The position numbers and the translations under genes were made by a program. A stretch of 64,000 nucleotides of DNA, taken from the NCBI RefSeq assembly GCF_000413055.1, contig NZ_KE332518.1, positions 1,737,583-1,801,582 on the forward strand. The letters run 5' to 3'. Shown in pieces: positions 1-8,402 of the stretch. The first letter of the stretch is position 1; each line of letters starts with the position of its first letter. Source of the DNA: Treponema maltophilum ATCC 51939. Lineage in GTDB: Bacteria > Spirochaetota > Spirochaetia > Treponematales > Treponemataceae. The notes below the pieces were generated by a model that was not told the origin of the DNA, searched no databases, and saw only the letters and a program-made list of their open reading frames with translations.

Positions 1-1016
1 GTAACGGCCGCAAGAGCGCGGAACGCAAATAAAATAACCGGAACGGATAAAACGATAAGTACAACCGAAACCGTATCCGCATAGCGCTCCAATTTTTTGC
101 TTCGCTGAAACGCGAAAATCACCAATCCCGAAATAAGCGCATATGTGCCGGCAAAAATTCCCTCCTCAACAAACACTTTAACGATAATATAGGCCATGCC
201 CAAATGCAGCAAGCCGAATAGGATGTACAAAAAGGCAAGCGTAAAAAATATTTGTTTTTTTGACGACAATTTATTGTTGTAAAAAACGTTGTCGTCAATC
301 GAGTCGAATTGTCGCTGGACAAGATAGTAGCCTCTGAAATTGTACAGTATCGCCAATACGGGCACAAGCGACGTTATCAAATGTACCGAATATAAAATTC
401 GCGAATGAAAGATCAATAAAATAGCATTGCTTAGGATGTTGAGAAGCAAACTTACGGAAAATGCCGTAAGCAATAAAAGCCGCTCTTTTTTTTGCACGGG
501 TGAACGCGTTTTTTTAACTGCGCTAAAAAGCAGCACTATGGTTGTAAGCAAATATAAAAGATAATATGCGGTTAAATACAGCGAGCCCTTTCCCGTATGT
601 ACAAAAAAAAGGTAACCGAATGCGGTGTTTCGTGCATCATACGCGGCATGAAAAACTTGGGGATACAAACAAACGAGCAATCCCGTAAACAAGAACGGAA
701 TCGACATCAGTATATACGCGCGCTTTTTAAGCATAAGCGTATCTTGAACCGATGCCGCCGCAAACAAAAAGTACGCAAAATACAAAGTGCCGAAGCCGAG
801 AACCGAAAAATACTGCCAAAAATAAACTTTATCAGGATCGTATGAAGTTATCGTAAATGCATAGGCAAAGCACCACAACGATAAAATCATACAAATAATA
901 AAAAACAGATATTTAGGCAGCGATTTAACGTTAAAAAAGATTACGTAAGAACCTATGGTAACGTAGATTGTGAATAAGACATAAAAAAAAAGCGGCAGTA
1001 TCTTTTGTAAGTCCAT
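1..1016 (-). CDS. Multi-pass membrane sensor, N-terminal part (7TM histidine-kinase type), cut by window edge
   Basis: An open frame runs from an ATG at 1016 to the window edge, giving about 338 residues with no stop. A GGAG-type ribosome binding site lies just before the ATG. The protein starts MDLQKILPLFFYVLF and is mostly hydrophobic, with about eight to nine candidate membrane helices separated by short charged loops. This arrangement resembles the 7TM input module that precedes histidine kinase or GGDEF output domains. No output domain is visible because the gene leaves the window, so the signalling role is inference from topology alone. It could be another polytopic membrane protein. 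Confidence 0.6.
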   Translation of the reverse strand, partial: MDLQKILPLFFYVLFTIYVTIGSYVIFFNVKSLPKYLFFIICMILSLWCFAYAFTITSYDPDKVYFWQYFSVLGFGTLYFAYFLFAAASVQDTLMLKKRAYILMSIPFLFTGLLVCLYPQVFHAAYDARNTAFGYLFFVHTGKGSLYLTAYYLLYLLTTIVLLFSAVKKTRSPVQKKERLLLLTAFSVSLLLNILSNAILLIFHSRILYSVHLITSLVPVLAILYNFRGYYLVQRQFDSIDDNVFYNNKLSSKKQIFFTLAFLYILFGLLHLGMAYIIVKVFVEEGIFAGTYALISGLVIFAFQRSKKLERYADTVSVVLIVLSVPVILFAFRALAAV

Positions 1017-1135
1017 AAACACTCTCCATCGTATATTATAACCCATATGTCAAAAAAAGAAAGTTAATTTTTCGCTAATTTTATATTTTTCCGCTAAAAA
1101 GTATACAAAATTTTATAAACTGTTATTCAGACGTA

Positions 1136-1164
1136 TTGTCGATCGCTACAATATACATTAGACT
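1136..1164 (+). promoter_or_regulatory. Promoter of the RNB nuclease gene, leaderless type
   Basis: TTGTCG (1136-1141), 17 bases, TAGACT (1159-1164), then exactly six bases to the ATG at 1171. No Shine-Dalgarno sequence precedes the ATG, so the predicted transcript starts at the start codon. The boxes are weaker than consensus, but the spacing matches the other leaderless-type starts in this window. Confidence 0.5.
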
Positions 1165-1170
1165 TCGCTC

Positions 1171-3090
1171 ATGCTGAAAATCGGAAACATCGTTTTATAT
1201 AAAGACAGGCCCGCTCTCATCCGTGAATGTGCCGATAAATATACGATCGAATACGCGATCGGAACGCAAAAAGTGCGCGAAAAAGATATTTGCCTGCTTC
1301 ACGAAGGCCCGCTTCCTTCCCTGTCCGCCCTCTTGCCGTCTGCACAAAAGGATGAAGAGCGCGATGTACTGAACGCCGCTCTAAACGAAGCGTGGGAACT
1401 TTTACAAGACGAAAACCGTCCGTCGTTTTCGCTTGCCGAAATTGCCGAATTGGCTTTCGGCGGTTTTGTGCCTGAAAAATCATGGCGCATATATGACGCG
1501 CTTGCAAAACATCCGCATTTTTCGCTTGTGCCGCCGAATCCTCCCGAACAGCCGCGCTTTTCCCTGCGCAGCAGCGAAGAAGCGCAAAAGCTGCTCGCAA
1601 AGCAGGACGAAAAAAAACGCGAAAAAGAAGAACGTTCAGCCTTTATAGAACGGCTGCGTAAAAAGCGGCTCCTTTTGCCGCAGGACGGCGTTTTTATGGG
1701 CGAAGTGGAAGCCCTCGCCTTGGGCAAAACGGATAAATCGAAAATCATGCAGGAAGCCGGAATGAGCGCTTCCCCCGAAAAAGCTCACAAATTGCTGCTC
1801 GACTGCGGTATATGGACAATATACCGCAACCCCCATCCGTCGCGATGGGGCTTATCGACGCAGTCGGCAACCGAACGCTTGAGATGTCCGCAGGAAAGCA
1901 AACGCACAAAAGTCGACCATATCGCATACGCGATAGACAGCGAATGGAGCACCGACCCCGACGATGCGATCGCATTCGACGGAACCTATGTGTGGGTACA
2001 TATCGCCGACCCTGCCGACACGGTGCTGCCCGACTCGGCCATAGACAAGGCGGCGCGGGAACGCGGCGCAACGCTGTATATTCCCGAAGGAGCTTCGCGC
2101 ATGCTTGCCGAAGAATCCTTGTCCGATTACGCGCTCGGTTTGCCTGAAAACGGAGAAGCCGCAACAGGCGGCGCATATTCGCGCGCGCTTTCTTTCCGCA
2201 TCAAATTGAATGATGATGGCGCAATAGAAGAAACGGCGGTTTTAAAAACAAAGGTGCGCGTACAAAGGCTCACCTATGCTCAGGCGGACGCTCAAAGCTC
2301 CGGCAATTTGGCGGCGCTTTTTAAAATTGCGGATAAAAATATCGAACGGCGCAAAGCGGCGGGCGCGGTGTTTATTCAAATGCCTGAAGTCCATATTTCT
2401 CTGGAATATTCGGCAAGTGCGGCAAACGGCGAACCCGCCGTACGTATCGAACCGATTATGCGCTGCCGCTCGACGGAACTCGTACGCGAATTTATGCTTT
2501 TAGCCGGTGAAGCGGCCGCCCGTTTCGCGTTTAAAAACGCCATCCCCTTCCCCTTCGTGTGTCAGGAAAAGCCCGAAATACCGCGCAGCCTGAGCGAAGG
2601 TTTAGCGGGGCAGTACCGGCTGCGCCGCTGCATGAAAAGCCGCACGATAAGTACCTCGCCTCTTGCACACGCCGGGTTGGGGCTCGGTATGTACAGCCAG
2701 GTAACAAGTCCCCTGCGCCGCTACAGCGACCTTGCAGCGCACGAGCAGCTGCACGCGTTTTTGGACGGGCGGCCGCTTTTAAGCAAAGACAGCCTTCTTG
2801 AACGCATAAGCGAAGGAGATGCCGCAGCTTCGGCAGCCGTAAAAGCCGAGCGCAAAAGCAACCTGCATTGGACGCTCGTATATCTTTTGCAGCATAAAGA
2901 CAGCCGCTTCGAAGCCGTTATTGTGGACATAAAGGAAAATCAAGCCGTCGTCATCATCCCCGCGCTGGCTCAGGAAGCCCTCATTCCCCTTGTTCCGGGC
3001 AAAACGCTCAACGACACCGTATACGTACAGCCAGCCGGCATCAACATTCCCGAATTGACTGCAACCTATGTCCCGGTAAAAGAAGCGTAG
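1171..3090 (+). CDS. RNB-domain exoribonuclease (RNase II/R family)
   Basis: A 639-residue protein with an RNB catalytic domain from about residue 245 to 550. The metal-binding signature is visible as DSEWSTDPDDA, which has the D-x5-D-x-DD spacing of the four catalytic aspartates of RNase II. The family signature near the end of the domain reads QVTSPLRRYSDL. RNase II/R enzymes degrade single-stranded RNA processively 3' to 5'. The N-terminal 240 residues are rich in charged residues and do not show an obvious cold-shock domain. The protein is shorter than typical RNase R and nearer RNase II in length. The start lies six bases after a promoter -10 box with no ribosome binding site, suggesting leaderless translation. 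Confidence 0.9.
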   Translation: MLKIGNIVLYKDRPALIRECADKYTIEYAIGTQKVREKDICLLHEGPLPSLSALLPSAQKDEERDVLNAALNEAWELLQDENRPSFSLAEIAELAFGGFVPEKSWRIYDALAKHPHFSLVPPNPPEQPRFSLRSSEEAQKLLAKQDEKKREKEERSAFIERLRKKRLLLPQDGVFMGEVEALALGKTDKSKIMQEAGMSASPEKAHKLLLDCGIWTIYRNPHPSRWGLSTQSATERLRCPQESKRTKVDHIAYAIDSEWSTDPDDAIAFDGTYVWVHIADPADTVLPDSAIDKAARERGATLYIPEGASRMLAEESLSDYALGLPENGEAATGGAYSRALSFRIKLNDDGAIEETAVLKTKVRVQRLTYAQADAQSSGNLAALFKIADKNIERRKAAGAVFIQMPEVHISLEYSASAANGEPAVRIEPIMRCRSTELVREFMLLAGEAAARFAFKNAIPFPFVCQEKPEIPRSLSEGLAGQYRLRRCMKSRTISTSPLAHAGLGLGMYSQVTSPLRRYSDLAAHEQLHAFLDGRPLLSKDSLLERISEGDAAASAAVKAERKSNLHWTLVYLLQHKDSRFEAVIVDIKENQAVVIIPALAQEALIPLVPGKTLNDTVYVQPAGINIPELTATYVPVKEA

Positions 3091-3161
3091 CGCAAACAAT
3101 TTTCAATCGTTTTTTTTCGGCATACGATTCACATAAAACCACAGAATAGTGAAAAAAACAG

Positions 3162-3190
3162 TTGACTGGCAGTACTAAATGCAGTATCAT
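3162..3190 (+). promoter_or_regulatory. hicA promoter, leaderless type
   Basis: TTGACT (3162-3167), 17 bases, TATCAT (3185-3190), then TTATTT and the ATG at 3197. The six-base gap puts the predicted transcription start on the A of the start codon. This decides the hicA start at 3197 over the in-frame upstream ATG at 3179, which lies inside the promoter. Confidence 0.75.
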
Positions 3191-3196
3191 TTATTT

Positions 3197-3415
3197 ATGT
3201 CAACCATAGAGAAAATAATCGACAAAATGAAAAACCAGCCTAACGGTATTCGTTTACAAGAAGCCGATAAAGTTTTGCATTTTATCGGCTATAGATTTGA
3301 CAGACAAAAGGGGTCTCATCGACAATACATCAATACCGAAGGAGATGTTATCACGATAAAGGCCGACAATACACTAAAAGCCTGCTATATAAAAGATATT
3401 TTAAAGCGTATGTAA
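3197..3415 (+). CDS. hicA: HicA-type toxin, mRNA interferase
   Basis: A 72-residue protein of the HicA (YcfA) family, small double-stranded-RNA-binding-fold nucleases that cleave mRNA. The motif KGSHRQY carries the conserved glycine-serine-histidine, where the histidine is catalytic in the family. The C-terminal half has the usual I-x-A-x-N-T-L-K pattern leading to a final basic stretch. The start at 3197 is chosen because the promoter -10 box ends six bases upstream, and the 3179 ATG overlaps that promoter. hicB follows after 10 bases with its own ribosome binding site, the usual toxin-first order of hicAB modules. Confidence 0.88.
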   Translation: MSTIEKIIDKMKNQPNGIRLQEADKVLHFIGYRFDRQKGSHRQYINTEGDVITIKADNTLKACYIKDILKRM

Positions 3416-3425
3416 GGAGTACTAA

Positions 3426-3767
3426 ATGAAAGTACAAGATTATTTGGATTTACCGTATTCTATTATTATTAAGAAAATCACCGATGAAAGCGGCACCTAT
3501 TACCACGCTGCCGTTCAGGAACTTGAAGGCTGCCAAAGTACCGCCGATTCTTTTGAAGAAGCCTATACAAACATTTATGAAGCAATGGAAGGCTGGATAG
3601 AAACAAAACTTGAAAACGGATTCGAAGTCCCCAAACCTCTAGGAGAAAATAACTACAGCGGTAAATTTGTCTTACGTATCCCCAAAACGCTGCACAAAAA
3701 ACTTGCATTAGCTGCCGAAAAAGAAGGGGTATCGCTCAATCAATACGCCCTTTATAAACTGTCCTAA
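3426..3767 (+). CDS. hicB: HicB-type antitoxin
   Basis: A 113-residue protein with a degraded RNase H-like HicB fold: the segment YHAAVQELEGCQSTADSFEEAYTNI matches the family core over residues 21-45 and is followed by a C-terminal DNA-binding region that looks ribbon-helix-helix-like (LRIPKTLHKKLALAAE). An AAGGAG ribosome binding site sits eight bases before the ATG. HicB neutralises HicA and usually represses the shared promoter. The last residues end at a hairpin-rich stretch that separates the module from the convergent ugpC gene. Confidence 0.88.
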   Translation: MKVQDYLDLPYSIIIKKITDESGTYYHAAVQELEGCQSTADSFEEAYTNIYEAMEGWIETKLENGFEVPKPLGENNYSGKFVLRIPKTLHKKLALAAEKEGVSLNQYALYKLS

Positions 3768-3775
3768 AAACAAAA

Positions 3776-3815
3776 AACCCTTTTAAGAAGCCGTAAAACG
3801 ACTCTTAAAAGGGTT
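3776..3815 (-). terminator. Intrinsic terminator for the minus-strand ugpC gene
   Basis: A perfect 13-bp inverted repeat (3776-3788 with 3803-3815) with a 14-base loop. Read on the minus strand, the stem is followed directly by a T-rich tract, whereas the plus side lacks one, so it serves the gene ending at 3904. Confidence 0.8.
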
Positions 3816-3825
3816 CCCAAAGACC

Positions 3826-3871
3826 GCCGCAAAAGGCCGCGTGTACGGCCGCTTTTCGGCAGTTTCTTTTT
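3826..3871 (+). terminator. Probable terminator after hicAB
   Basis: An imperfect GC-rich hairpin (GCCGC near 3826 pairing with CGGC near 3857, with internal AAAAG/CTTTT pairing) is followed by a T-rich run at 3863-3871 on the plus strand. Confidence 0.6.
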
Positions 3872-3903
3872 AATTGAATATGCCGGCTTTGCAGCCACTC
3901 AAT

Positions 3904-5016
3904 TTACTGCGCTTTTACGTCGTCGCAAATGCTCAATTCGGTATCTTTGTCGAAGAATTTGGCCTTTGCCATAACCGGAACAAAGTTTGCCGTATCGCCG
4001 ATTTGGAACGTAACGTCCGGAGCCGTGCGCACAACCATGGACTGGGTTTTCGTGTTGAGGAACAAGTGCGTTTCGGCGCCCAGCGGTTCGATAACCGACA
4101 CTTTAAGCTGCATATTGTTTGCGGCGGCGGGTGAGGAACTGTATTCCATATCCTCCGGACGGATTCCGAAAAACACTTCTTTTCCGACATAATTTTTCAA
4201 AATCTTCGCCTGATCGTCGGTAACGGTCAATTCGAAAGTTCCTTCGTCGGCAATAATCTTGCCGCCTTTTTCACCGATTTTAACGTTCAAAAAGTTCATG
4301 GGCGGAGAACCGATAAAGCCCGCGACGAATTTATTGATCGGGTGATTGTACAAATACAAAGGCGAACCGATTTGCTGCACTTTACCGTCTTTCATAACGA
4401 CGATTTTGTCGGACATCGTCATAGCTTCGATTTGATCGTGCGTAACGTAAATCATCGTCGCGTTTAAGCGGTGGTGCAAATCCGAAATTTCGGCACGCAT
4501 TTGAACGCGCAGTTTTGCGTCCAAGTTCGACAAGGGTTCGTCGAAAAGGAATACTTTCGGATTGCGCACGATGGCGCGGCCTACGGCGACGCGCTGGCGC
4601 TGTCCGCCGGAAAGCGCTTTGGGTTTGCGGTCGAGCAGTTTTTCAATATCCAAAATGCGGGCGGCTTCATGAACGCGCCGGTCGATTTCGGCTTTATCTA
4701 CTTTGCGGATTTTAAGACCGAACGCCATGTTGTCATACACGGACATGTGCGGGTACAAAGCGTAGTTTTGAAAAACCATCGCGATGTTCCGGTCTTTCGG
4801 CGGAACGTCGTTCATCAATTCGCCGTCGATGTACAGCTCGCCTTCGGTAATGTCTTCCAATCCGGCAATCATTCGTAATGTTGTGGATTTACCGCAGCCT
4901 GACGGGCCTACGAAAACCACAAATTCTTTGTCGTCTACGACGATGTTCGCATTATCTACCGCGCGCACGTTTCCGTCGTATACTTTTCCGATACCTTTGA
5001 GTTCAACTTTAGCCAT
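3904..5016 (-). CDS. ugpC: ABC transporter ATP-binding protein, UgpC/MalK/MsmK type
   Basis: A 370-residue ATPase for carbohydrate-type importers. Walker A is GPSGCGKST (about 38-46), the signature is LSGGQRQR (about 135-142), Walker B is VFLFDEPLSNLDAK, and the switch histidine is in VTHDQ. After about residue 235 comes the C-terminal TOBE/OB-type regulatory domain typical of MalK-like ATPases. No permease or binding protein is adjacent, so it may be a shared ATPase serving several sugar importers, as MsmK does elsewhere. The start is supported by an AGGAGG site, and a consensus promoter lies upstream. The exact sugar cannot be told from sequence. Confidence 0.9.
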   Translation of the reverse strand: MAKVELKGIGKVYDGNVRAVDNANIVVDDKEFVVFVGPSGCGKSTTLRMIAGLEDITEGELYIDGELMNDVPPKDRNIAMVFQNYALYPHMSVYDNMAFGLKIRKVDKAEIDRRVHEAARILDIEKLLDRKPKALSGGQRQRVAVGRAIVRNPKVFLFDEPLSNLDAKLRVQMRAEISDLHHRLNATMIYVTHDQIEAMTMSDKIVVMKDGKVQQIGSPLYLYNHPINKFVAGFIGSPPMNFLNVKIGEKGGKIIADEGTFELTVTDDQAKILKNYVGKEVFFGIRPEDMEYSSSPAAANNMQLKVSVIEPLGAETHLFLNTKTQSMVVRTAPDVTFQIGDTANFVPVMAKAKFFDKDTELSICDDVKAQ

Positions 5017-5051
5017 TGCTCAAAGCCTCCTAAAATTTATTTTATGCAACC

Positions 5052-5080
5052 ATTATATACGATAAAAAATGCGCTGTCAA
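5052..5080 (-). promoter_or_regulatory. Consensus sigma70 promoter of ugpC
   Basis: On the minus strand TTGACA (5080-5075), 17 bases, TATAAT (5057-5052): a perfect match to both hexamers. The leader is about 30 bases with an AGGAGG site, so this gene is translated conventionally. Confidence 0.9.
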
Positions 5081-5106
5081 ATTGTTTTTATGCGGCTGTT
5101 GAATTT

Positions 5107-6201
5107 TCAGATATTTTCCAGCGCTTCGGCGACAAGCTTTCCCATCGCCGTTGTGCCGACCAGTTTGCCGGCCGCTTTTAAGGAGTCGGCATCGCTTCCC
5201 ACTATGTCGGCGGTACGCCAGCCTTCGTCGAGGACGGCATTTACGGCTTTTTCGATTGCGCACGCTTCTTTTTCGGCGCCGAAACTGTAGCGGAACATAA
5301 GAGCGCAGGATAAAATCGTCGCCAAAGGATTTGCAATATCTTTTCCGGCAATGTCGGGCGCCGAGCCGTGAATGGGTTCGTATAAGCCGGGCGTTCCGGG
5401 TTTTCCGAGCGAAGCCGATGCGAGCATGCCGATCGAGCCGGTTATCTGGCTCGCTTCGTCGGACAAAATATCGCCGAACATATTGCTTGTAACGATAACG
5501 TCGAATTGGCGCGGATTGCGCACAAGCTGCATTGCGGCATTATCGACATACAAATAAGAGAGCACAACCGAAAGGTATTCTTTTTTTACGCGCTCGGCAA
5601 CTTCGCGCCACAAGCGGCTCGATTCGAGAATATTCGCTTTATCGACAAGGCACAGCTTTTGACGCCTTTTTTCGGCAGCTTCAAAACCGAGCCTGACTAT
5701 GCGCTCGATTTCATGCACACTGTAGCGTTCCGTGTCCCACACTTCGCTTCCGTCGGCGCTGCGTCCGCGTTCGCCGAAATAAATGCCGCCGGTCAGTTCG
5801 CGCACGATAAGAAGGTCCAAACCGCCTTCGGTAATTTCATCTTTTAAGGGGCAGGCGTTTTTTAACTGTTCAAAGATAAGGGCCGGACGCAAGTTTGCAT
5901 ACACGTTCATGCCGCTTCTCAAACCGAGCAAAGCCTGTTCGGGGCGTATGCCGGGAATATTGTCCCACTTGGGACCCCCGACCGCTCCCAACAGCACCGC
6001 ATCGGATGCAAGACATACTTCAAGCGTTTTTTCGGGCAGGGGTTTGCCGCAAGAATCGATCGCGACTCCGCCGGCCAAAACGCTTGTATACTCAAAGCGG
6101 TGCGAATATTTTTTTGCCGCGGCATCCATAACGTGTACGGCTTGTTCAACAATATCGGGGCCGATTCCGTCGCCGGGAATAAGCGCTATTTTTTTATTCA
6201 T
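5107..6201 (-). CDS. leuB: 3-isopropylmalate dehydrogenase
   Basis: A 364-residue beta-decarboxylating dehydrogenase. It starts [20 protein letters not shown] and carries the leader VGGPKWD, the [13 protein letters not shown] loop, [14 protein letters not shown] and the [14 protein letters not shown] metal/NAD region of LeuB. LeuB oxidises 3-isopropylmalate in leucine synthesis and the methylmalate intermediate of the citramalate route to isoleucine. It is the last gene of the thrA-to-leuB operon, starting 45 bases after cimA with a GGAGAGAG site. Position next to cimA supports a role in the citramalate route. Confidence 0.93.
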   Translation of the reverse strand: MNKKIALIPGDGIGPDIVEQAVHVMDAAAKKYSHRFEYTSVLAGGVAIDSCGKPLPEKTLEVCLASDAVLLGAVGGPKWDNIPGIRPEQALLGLRSGMNVYANLRPALIFEQLKNACPLKDEITEGGLDLLIVRELTGGIYFGERGRSADGSEVWDTERYSVHEIERIVRLGFEAAEKRRQKLCLVDKANILESSRLWREVAERVKKEYLSVVLSYLYVDNAAMQLVRNPRQFDVIVTSNMFGDILSDEASQITGSIGMLASASLGKPGTPGLYEPIHGSAPDIAGKDIANPLATILSCALMFRYSFGAEKEACAIEKAVNAVLDEGWRTADIVGSDADSLKAAGKLVGTTAMGKLVAEALENI

Positions 6202-6238
6202 ACTCTCTCCAATCGTTCATCTTTTATAGATTTTATAG

Positions 6239-6260
6239 AACCTTTTTTATAAAAAAGGTT
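6239..6260. repeat. Perfect 22-bp A/T-rich palindrome over the cimA stop codon
   Basis: AACCTTTTTTA followed by its exact reverse complement. The cimA stop codon lies at its centre (6247-6249). The hairpin could sit between cimA and leuB on the mRNA. It lacks a following T-run in either direction, so it is not called a terminator. Confidence 0.6.
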
Positions 6261-7872
6261 TGTACTTTTTTTCCATATCGCGGATGAATTTGTATTCGAA
6301 CGAATCGACCAAGGCCAGCCACGAGGCTTCCATAATATCGGCCGAGACGCCGACCGTCGTCCACGAATCGTTTCCGTCCGAGCTTTCGATTAAAACGCGC
6401 ACCTTTGCGGCGGTCGCGCTTTGCGAATCCAATACGCGCACTTTATAATCGGTTAAGCGTATGGATTTTACGGCAGGATAAAAGCGTTCCAGCGCTTTGC
6501 GTAAAGCGGTATCGAGCGCGTGAACGGGACCGTCTCCCTCGCCCGCCGTTACTTCAAGCTGGCCGTCCACTTCAATCTTCAGCTGCGCATAAGAACACAG
6601 CGTTTCATCAAGGCGGGGCTGCTCGCCGAGCGTTTTATAATAGCGCAGGTTAAAAAACGGCTTGTATTTTCCGATTATTTTGCGCACCAAAAGTTCAAAG
6701 CTGCCGTCGGCTCCTTCAAACTGATAGCCGGCGTGTTCAAGCTCTTTTACCTGCCGCGTAATTTCGGAAACAAGCGGGCTGTCTTTTTGTATCGACGGTT
6801 CAAACTTGCGGATTTTTTCGATAATCATCGAACGGCCGGCAACTTCGCTCATTAAAAATACACGTTCGTTGCCGACGTCTTCGGGCTTAATATGTTCGTA
6901 TGCGGCGGGATTTTTCGTAACGCCGTCTATATGCATGCCCGCTTTGTGCGCGAAGGCACTCGAACCGATGTACGGCGCGCCCGCGGGAAGCGAAATATTT
7001 GCGACTTCGGCAACCTTGCGGCACAGGGGCGTAAGTTTTTTTATGTTTTCTTCGGGAATACACACCTTTTCCATTTTAAGCTGCAAGTCGGCGATAACGG
7101 AAGACAGTTCCGCGTTGCCGGTGCGCTCCCCGAAACCGAGCAGCGTACCCTGCACGTGAGAGGCGCCCGCCGTTACGGCTAAAAGCGAATTTGCGACGGC
7201 AAGAGCGCAATCGTTGTGCGTGTGAATGCCGATACGCACGGACTTTTTATCCGGCGTTTTGGTATCTTTAAAAATGTCACAGACGGTTTTTACGGCGCTT
7301 TCAACATCGGCGGGCATGGTGCCGCCTTTTGTGTCGCAAAGCACTAAGGTGCGGGCGCCTCCTTTTGCGGCGGCGCGAAGCGTTTTAAGCGCATAATCGG
7401 CATTCGCTTTATAACCGTCAAAAAAATGCTCGGCGTCGTATATAACGGAACGGCCCGCTTCGCACAAATACGCGCAGGTTTCTTCTATCATTAAAAGATT
7501 TTCTTCAAGTGTCGCCTTCAGAATTTCGGTTACCTGAAAATCCCATGTTTTGCCGAAGATGACGACGGTATCGGTTCCCGCAGCCAAAAGGCTTTGCAGG
7601 TTGGCGTCTTCGGCACAGTTTATATCTTTGCGCCGCGTCGCGCCGAATGCGCACACGGCCGAGTGCTTAAGCTTCAGCTTTTTTACCTGCTGAAAGAATT
7701 CCAAATCTTTCGGGTTCGAGCCGGGATTGCCCGCTTCGATGTAGGCGACGCCGAGTTCATCCAGCGCCGACACAATGTGCAGTTTATCCTGAACGGAAAA
7801 ACTGATTCCTTCTCCCTGCGCTCCGTCGCGCAAAGTCGAATCGAGAATTTCTACGGCTGCAGTATCGTTCAT
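6247..7872 (-). CDS. cimA: (R)-citramalate synthase
   Basis: A 541-residue HMGL-like enzyme that condenses pyruvate with acetyl-CoA to citramalate, the first step of threonine-independent isoleucine synthesis. The N-terminal TIM-barrel domain starts EILDSTLRDGAQGEG and contains HTHNDC, the metal-binding histidines. The C-terminal third has the LeuA dimer regulatory domain that binds the feedback inhibitor. The length and the long central region match the CimA type with about 530 residues, not LeuA. The start at 7872 makes an ATGA overlap with ilvN and has a GAGGAG site; an upstream in-frame start would overlap ilvN by 46 bases. Confidence 0.92.
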   Translation of the reverse strand: MNDTAAVEILDSTLRDGAQGEGISFSVQDKLHIVSALDELGVAYIEAGNPGSNPKDLEFFQQVKKLKLKHSAVCAFGATRRKDINCAEDANLQSLLAAGTDTVVIFGKTWDFQVTEILKATLEENLLMIEETCAYLCEAGRSVIYDAEHFFDGYKANADYALKTLRAAAKGGARTLVLCDTKGGTMPADVESAVKTVCDIFKDTKTPDKKSVRIGIHTHNDCALAVANSLLAVTAGASHVQGTLLGFGERTGNAELSSVIADLQLKMEKVCIPEENIKKLTPLCRKVAEVANISLPAGAPYIGSSAFAHKAGMHIDGVTKNPAAYEHIKPEDVGNERVFLMSEVAGRSMIIEKIRKFEPSIQKDSPLVSEITRQVKELEHAGYQFEGADGSFELLVRKIIGKYKPFFNLRYYKTLGEQPRLDETLCSYAQLKIEVDGQLEVTAGEGDGPVHALDTALRKALERFYPAVKSIRLTDYKVRVLDSQSATAAKVRVLIESSDGNDSWTTVGVSADIMEASWLALVDSFEYKFIRDMEKKYKPFL

Positions 7873-8387
7873 AAAACCTCGGCTCCTCTGCTCATTGCGG
7901 TAAGCCCCGTACATACCATTTCTATAATACCGAAGGGTTCGAGCAAGCCGATAAGGCTCGTTATTTTATCTTCACTTCCGGTCGCTTCCATAATAAGGGA
8001 ATCAGCAGCGACATCGACAATCCGCGCTCTGAAAATATTCGCCGTTTCGATAACTCCGAGCCGTTTTTCGCCGACGGCCGCCACTTTAATGAGCGCCGTT
8101 TCGCGCATAACGGTACGAGCGGGATTACAGTGGCGAATCGAGATAACTTCCACCAACTTTGCCAGCTGTTTTTCGATTTGTTCCAAAATGTACTCGTCGC
8201 CGCGAACGACAATCGTCATGCGCGATTTTCCGGGATTGGAAGTTTCGCCGACGGTAAGGCTGTCGATATTATAACCGCGTCTGCTGAACAGGCCCGCAAC
8301 ACGGCTGAGAACGCCGGTATGATTTTCAACCAACACGGACAAAACATAGCGCTTTACGTTATCCTGATTCATAGTATCGGAATTCAT
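7869..8387 (-). CDS. ilvN: Acetolactate synthase small (regulatory) subunit
   Basis: A 172-residue protein with an N-terminal ACT domain (VLVENHTGVLSRVAGLFSRRGYNIDSL) and the C-terminal ALS_ss_C domain (IVDVAADSLIMEATGSEDKI). It binds valine or other branched-chain inhibitors and activates the catalytic subunit IlvB. No large-subunit gene is present in the window, so IlvB must be encoded elsewhere. A GGGGAGG site lies before the ATG. It follows the aromatic fusion gene by 15 bases and overlaps cimA by four. Confidence 0.92.
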   Translation of the reverse strand: MNSDTMNQDNVKRYVLSVLVENHTGVLSRVAGLFSRRGYNIDSLTVGETSNPGKSRMTIVVRGDEYILEQIEKQLAKLVEVISIRHCNPARTVMRETALIKVAAVGEKRLGVIETANIFRARIVDVAADSLIMEATGSEDKITSLIGLLEPFGIIEMVCTGLTAMSRGAEVL

Positions 8388-8402
8388 AAACGCCCTCCCC
8401 GT

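Noticed and set aside
3179-3196. Upstream ATG as the hicA start
   Set aside because: The codons fall on the promoter spacer and -10 box; the ATG at 3197 fits the promoter and the family N-terminus.
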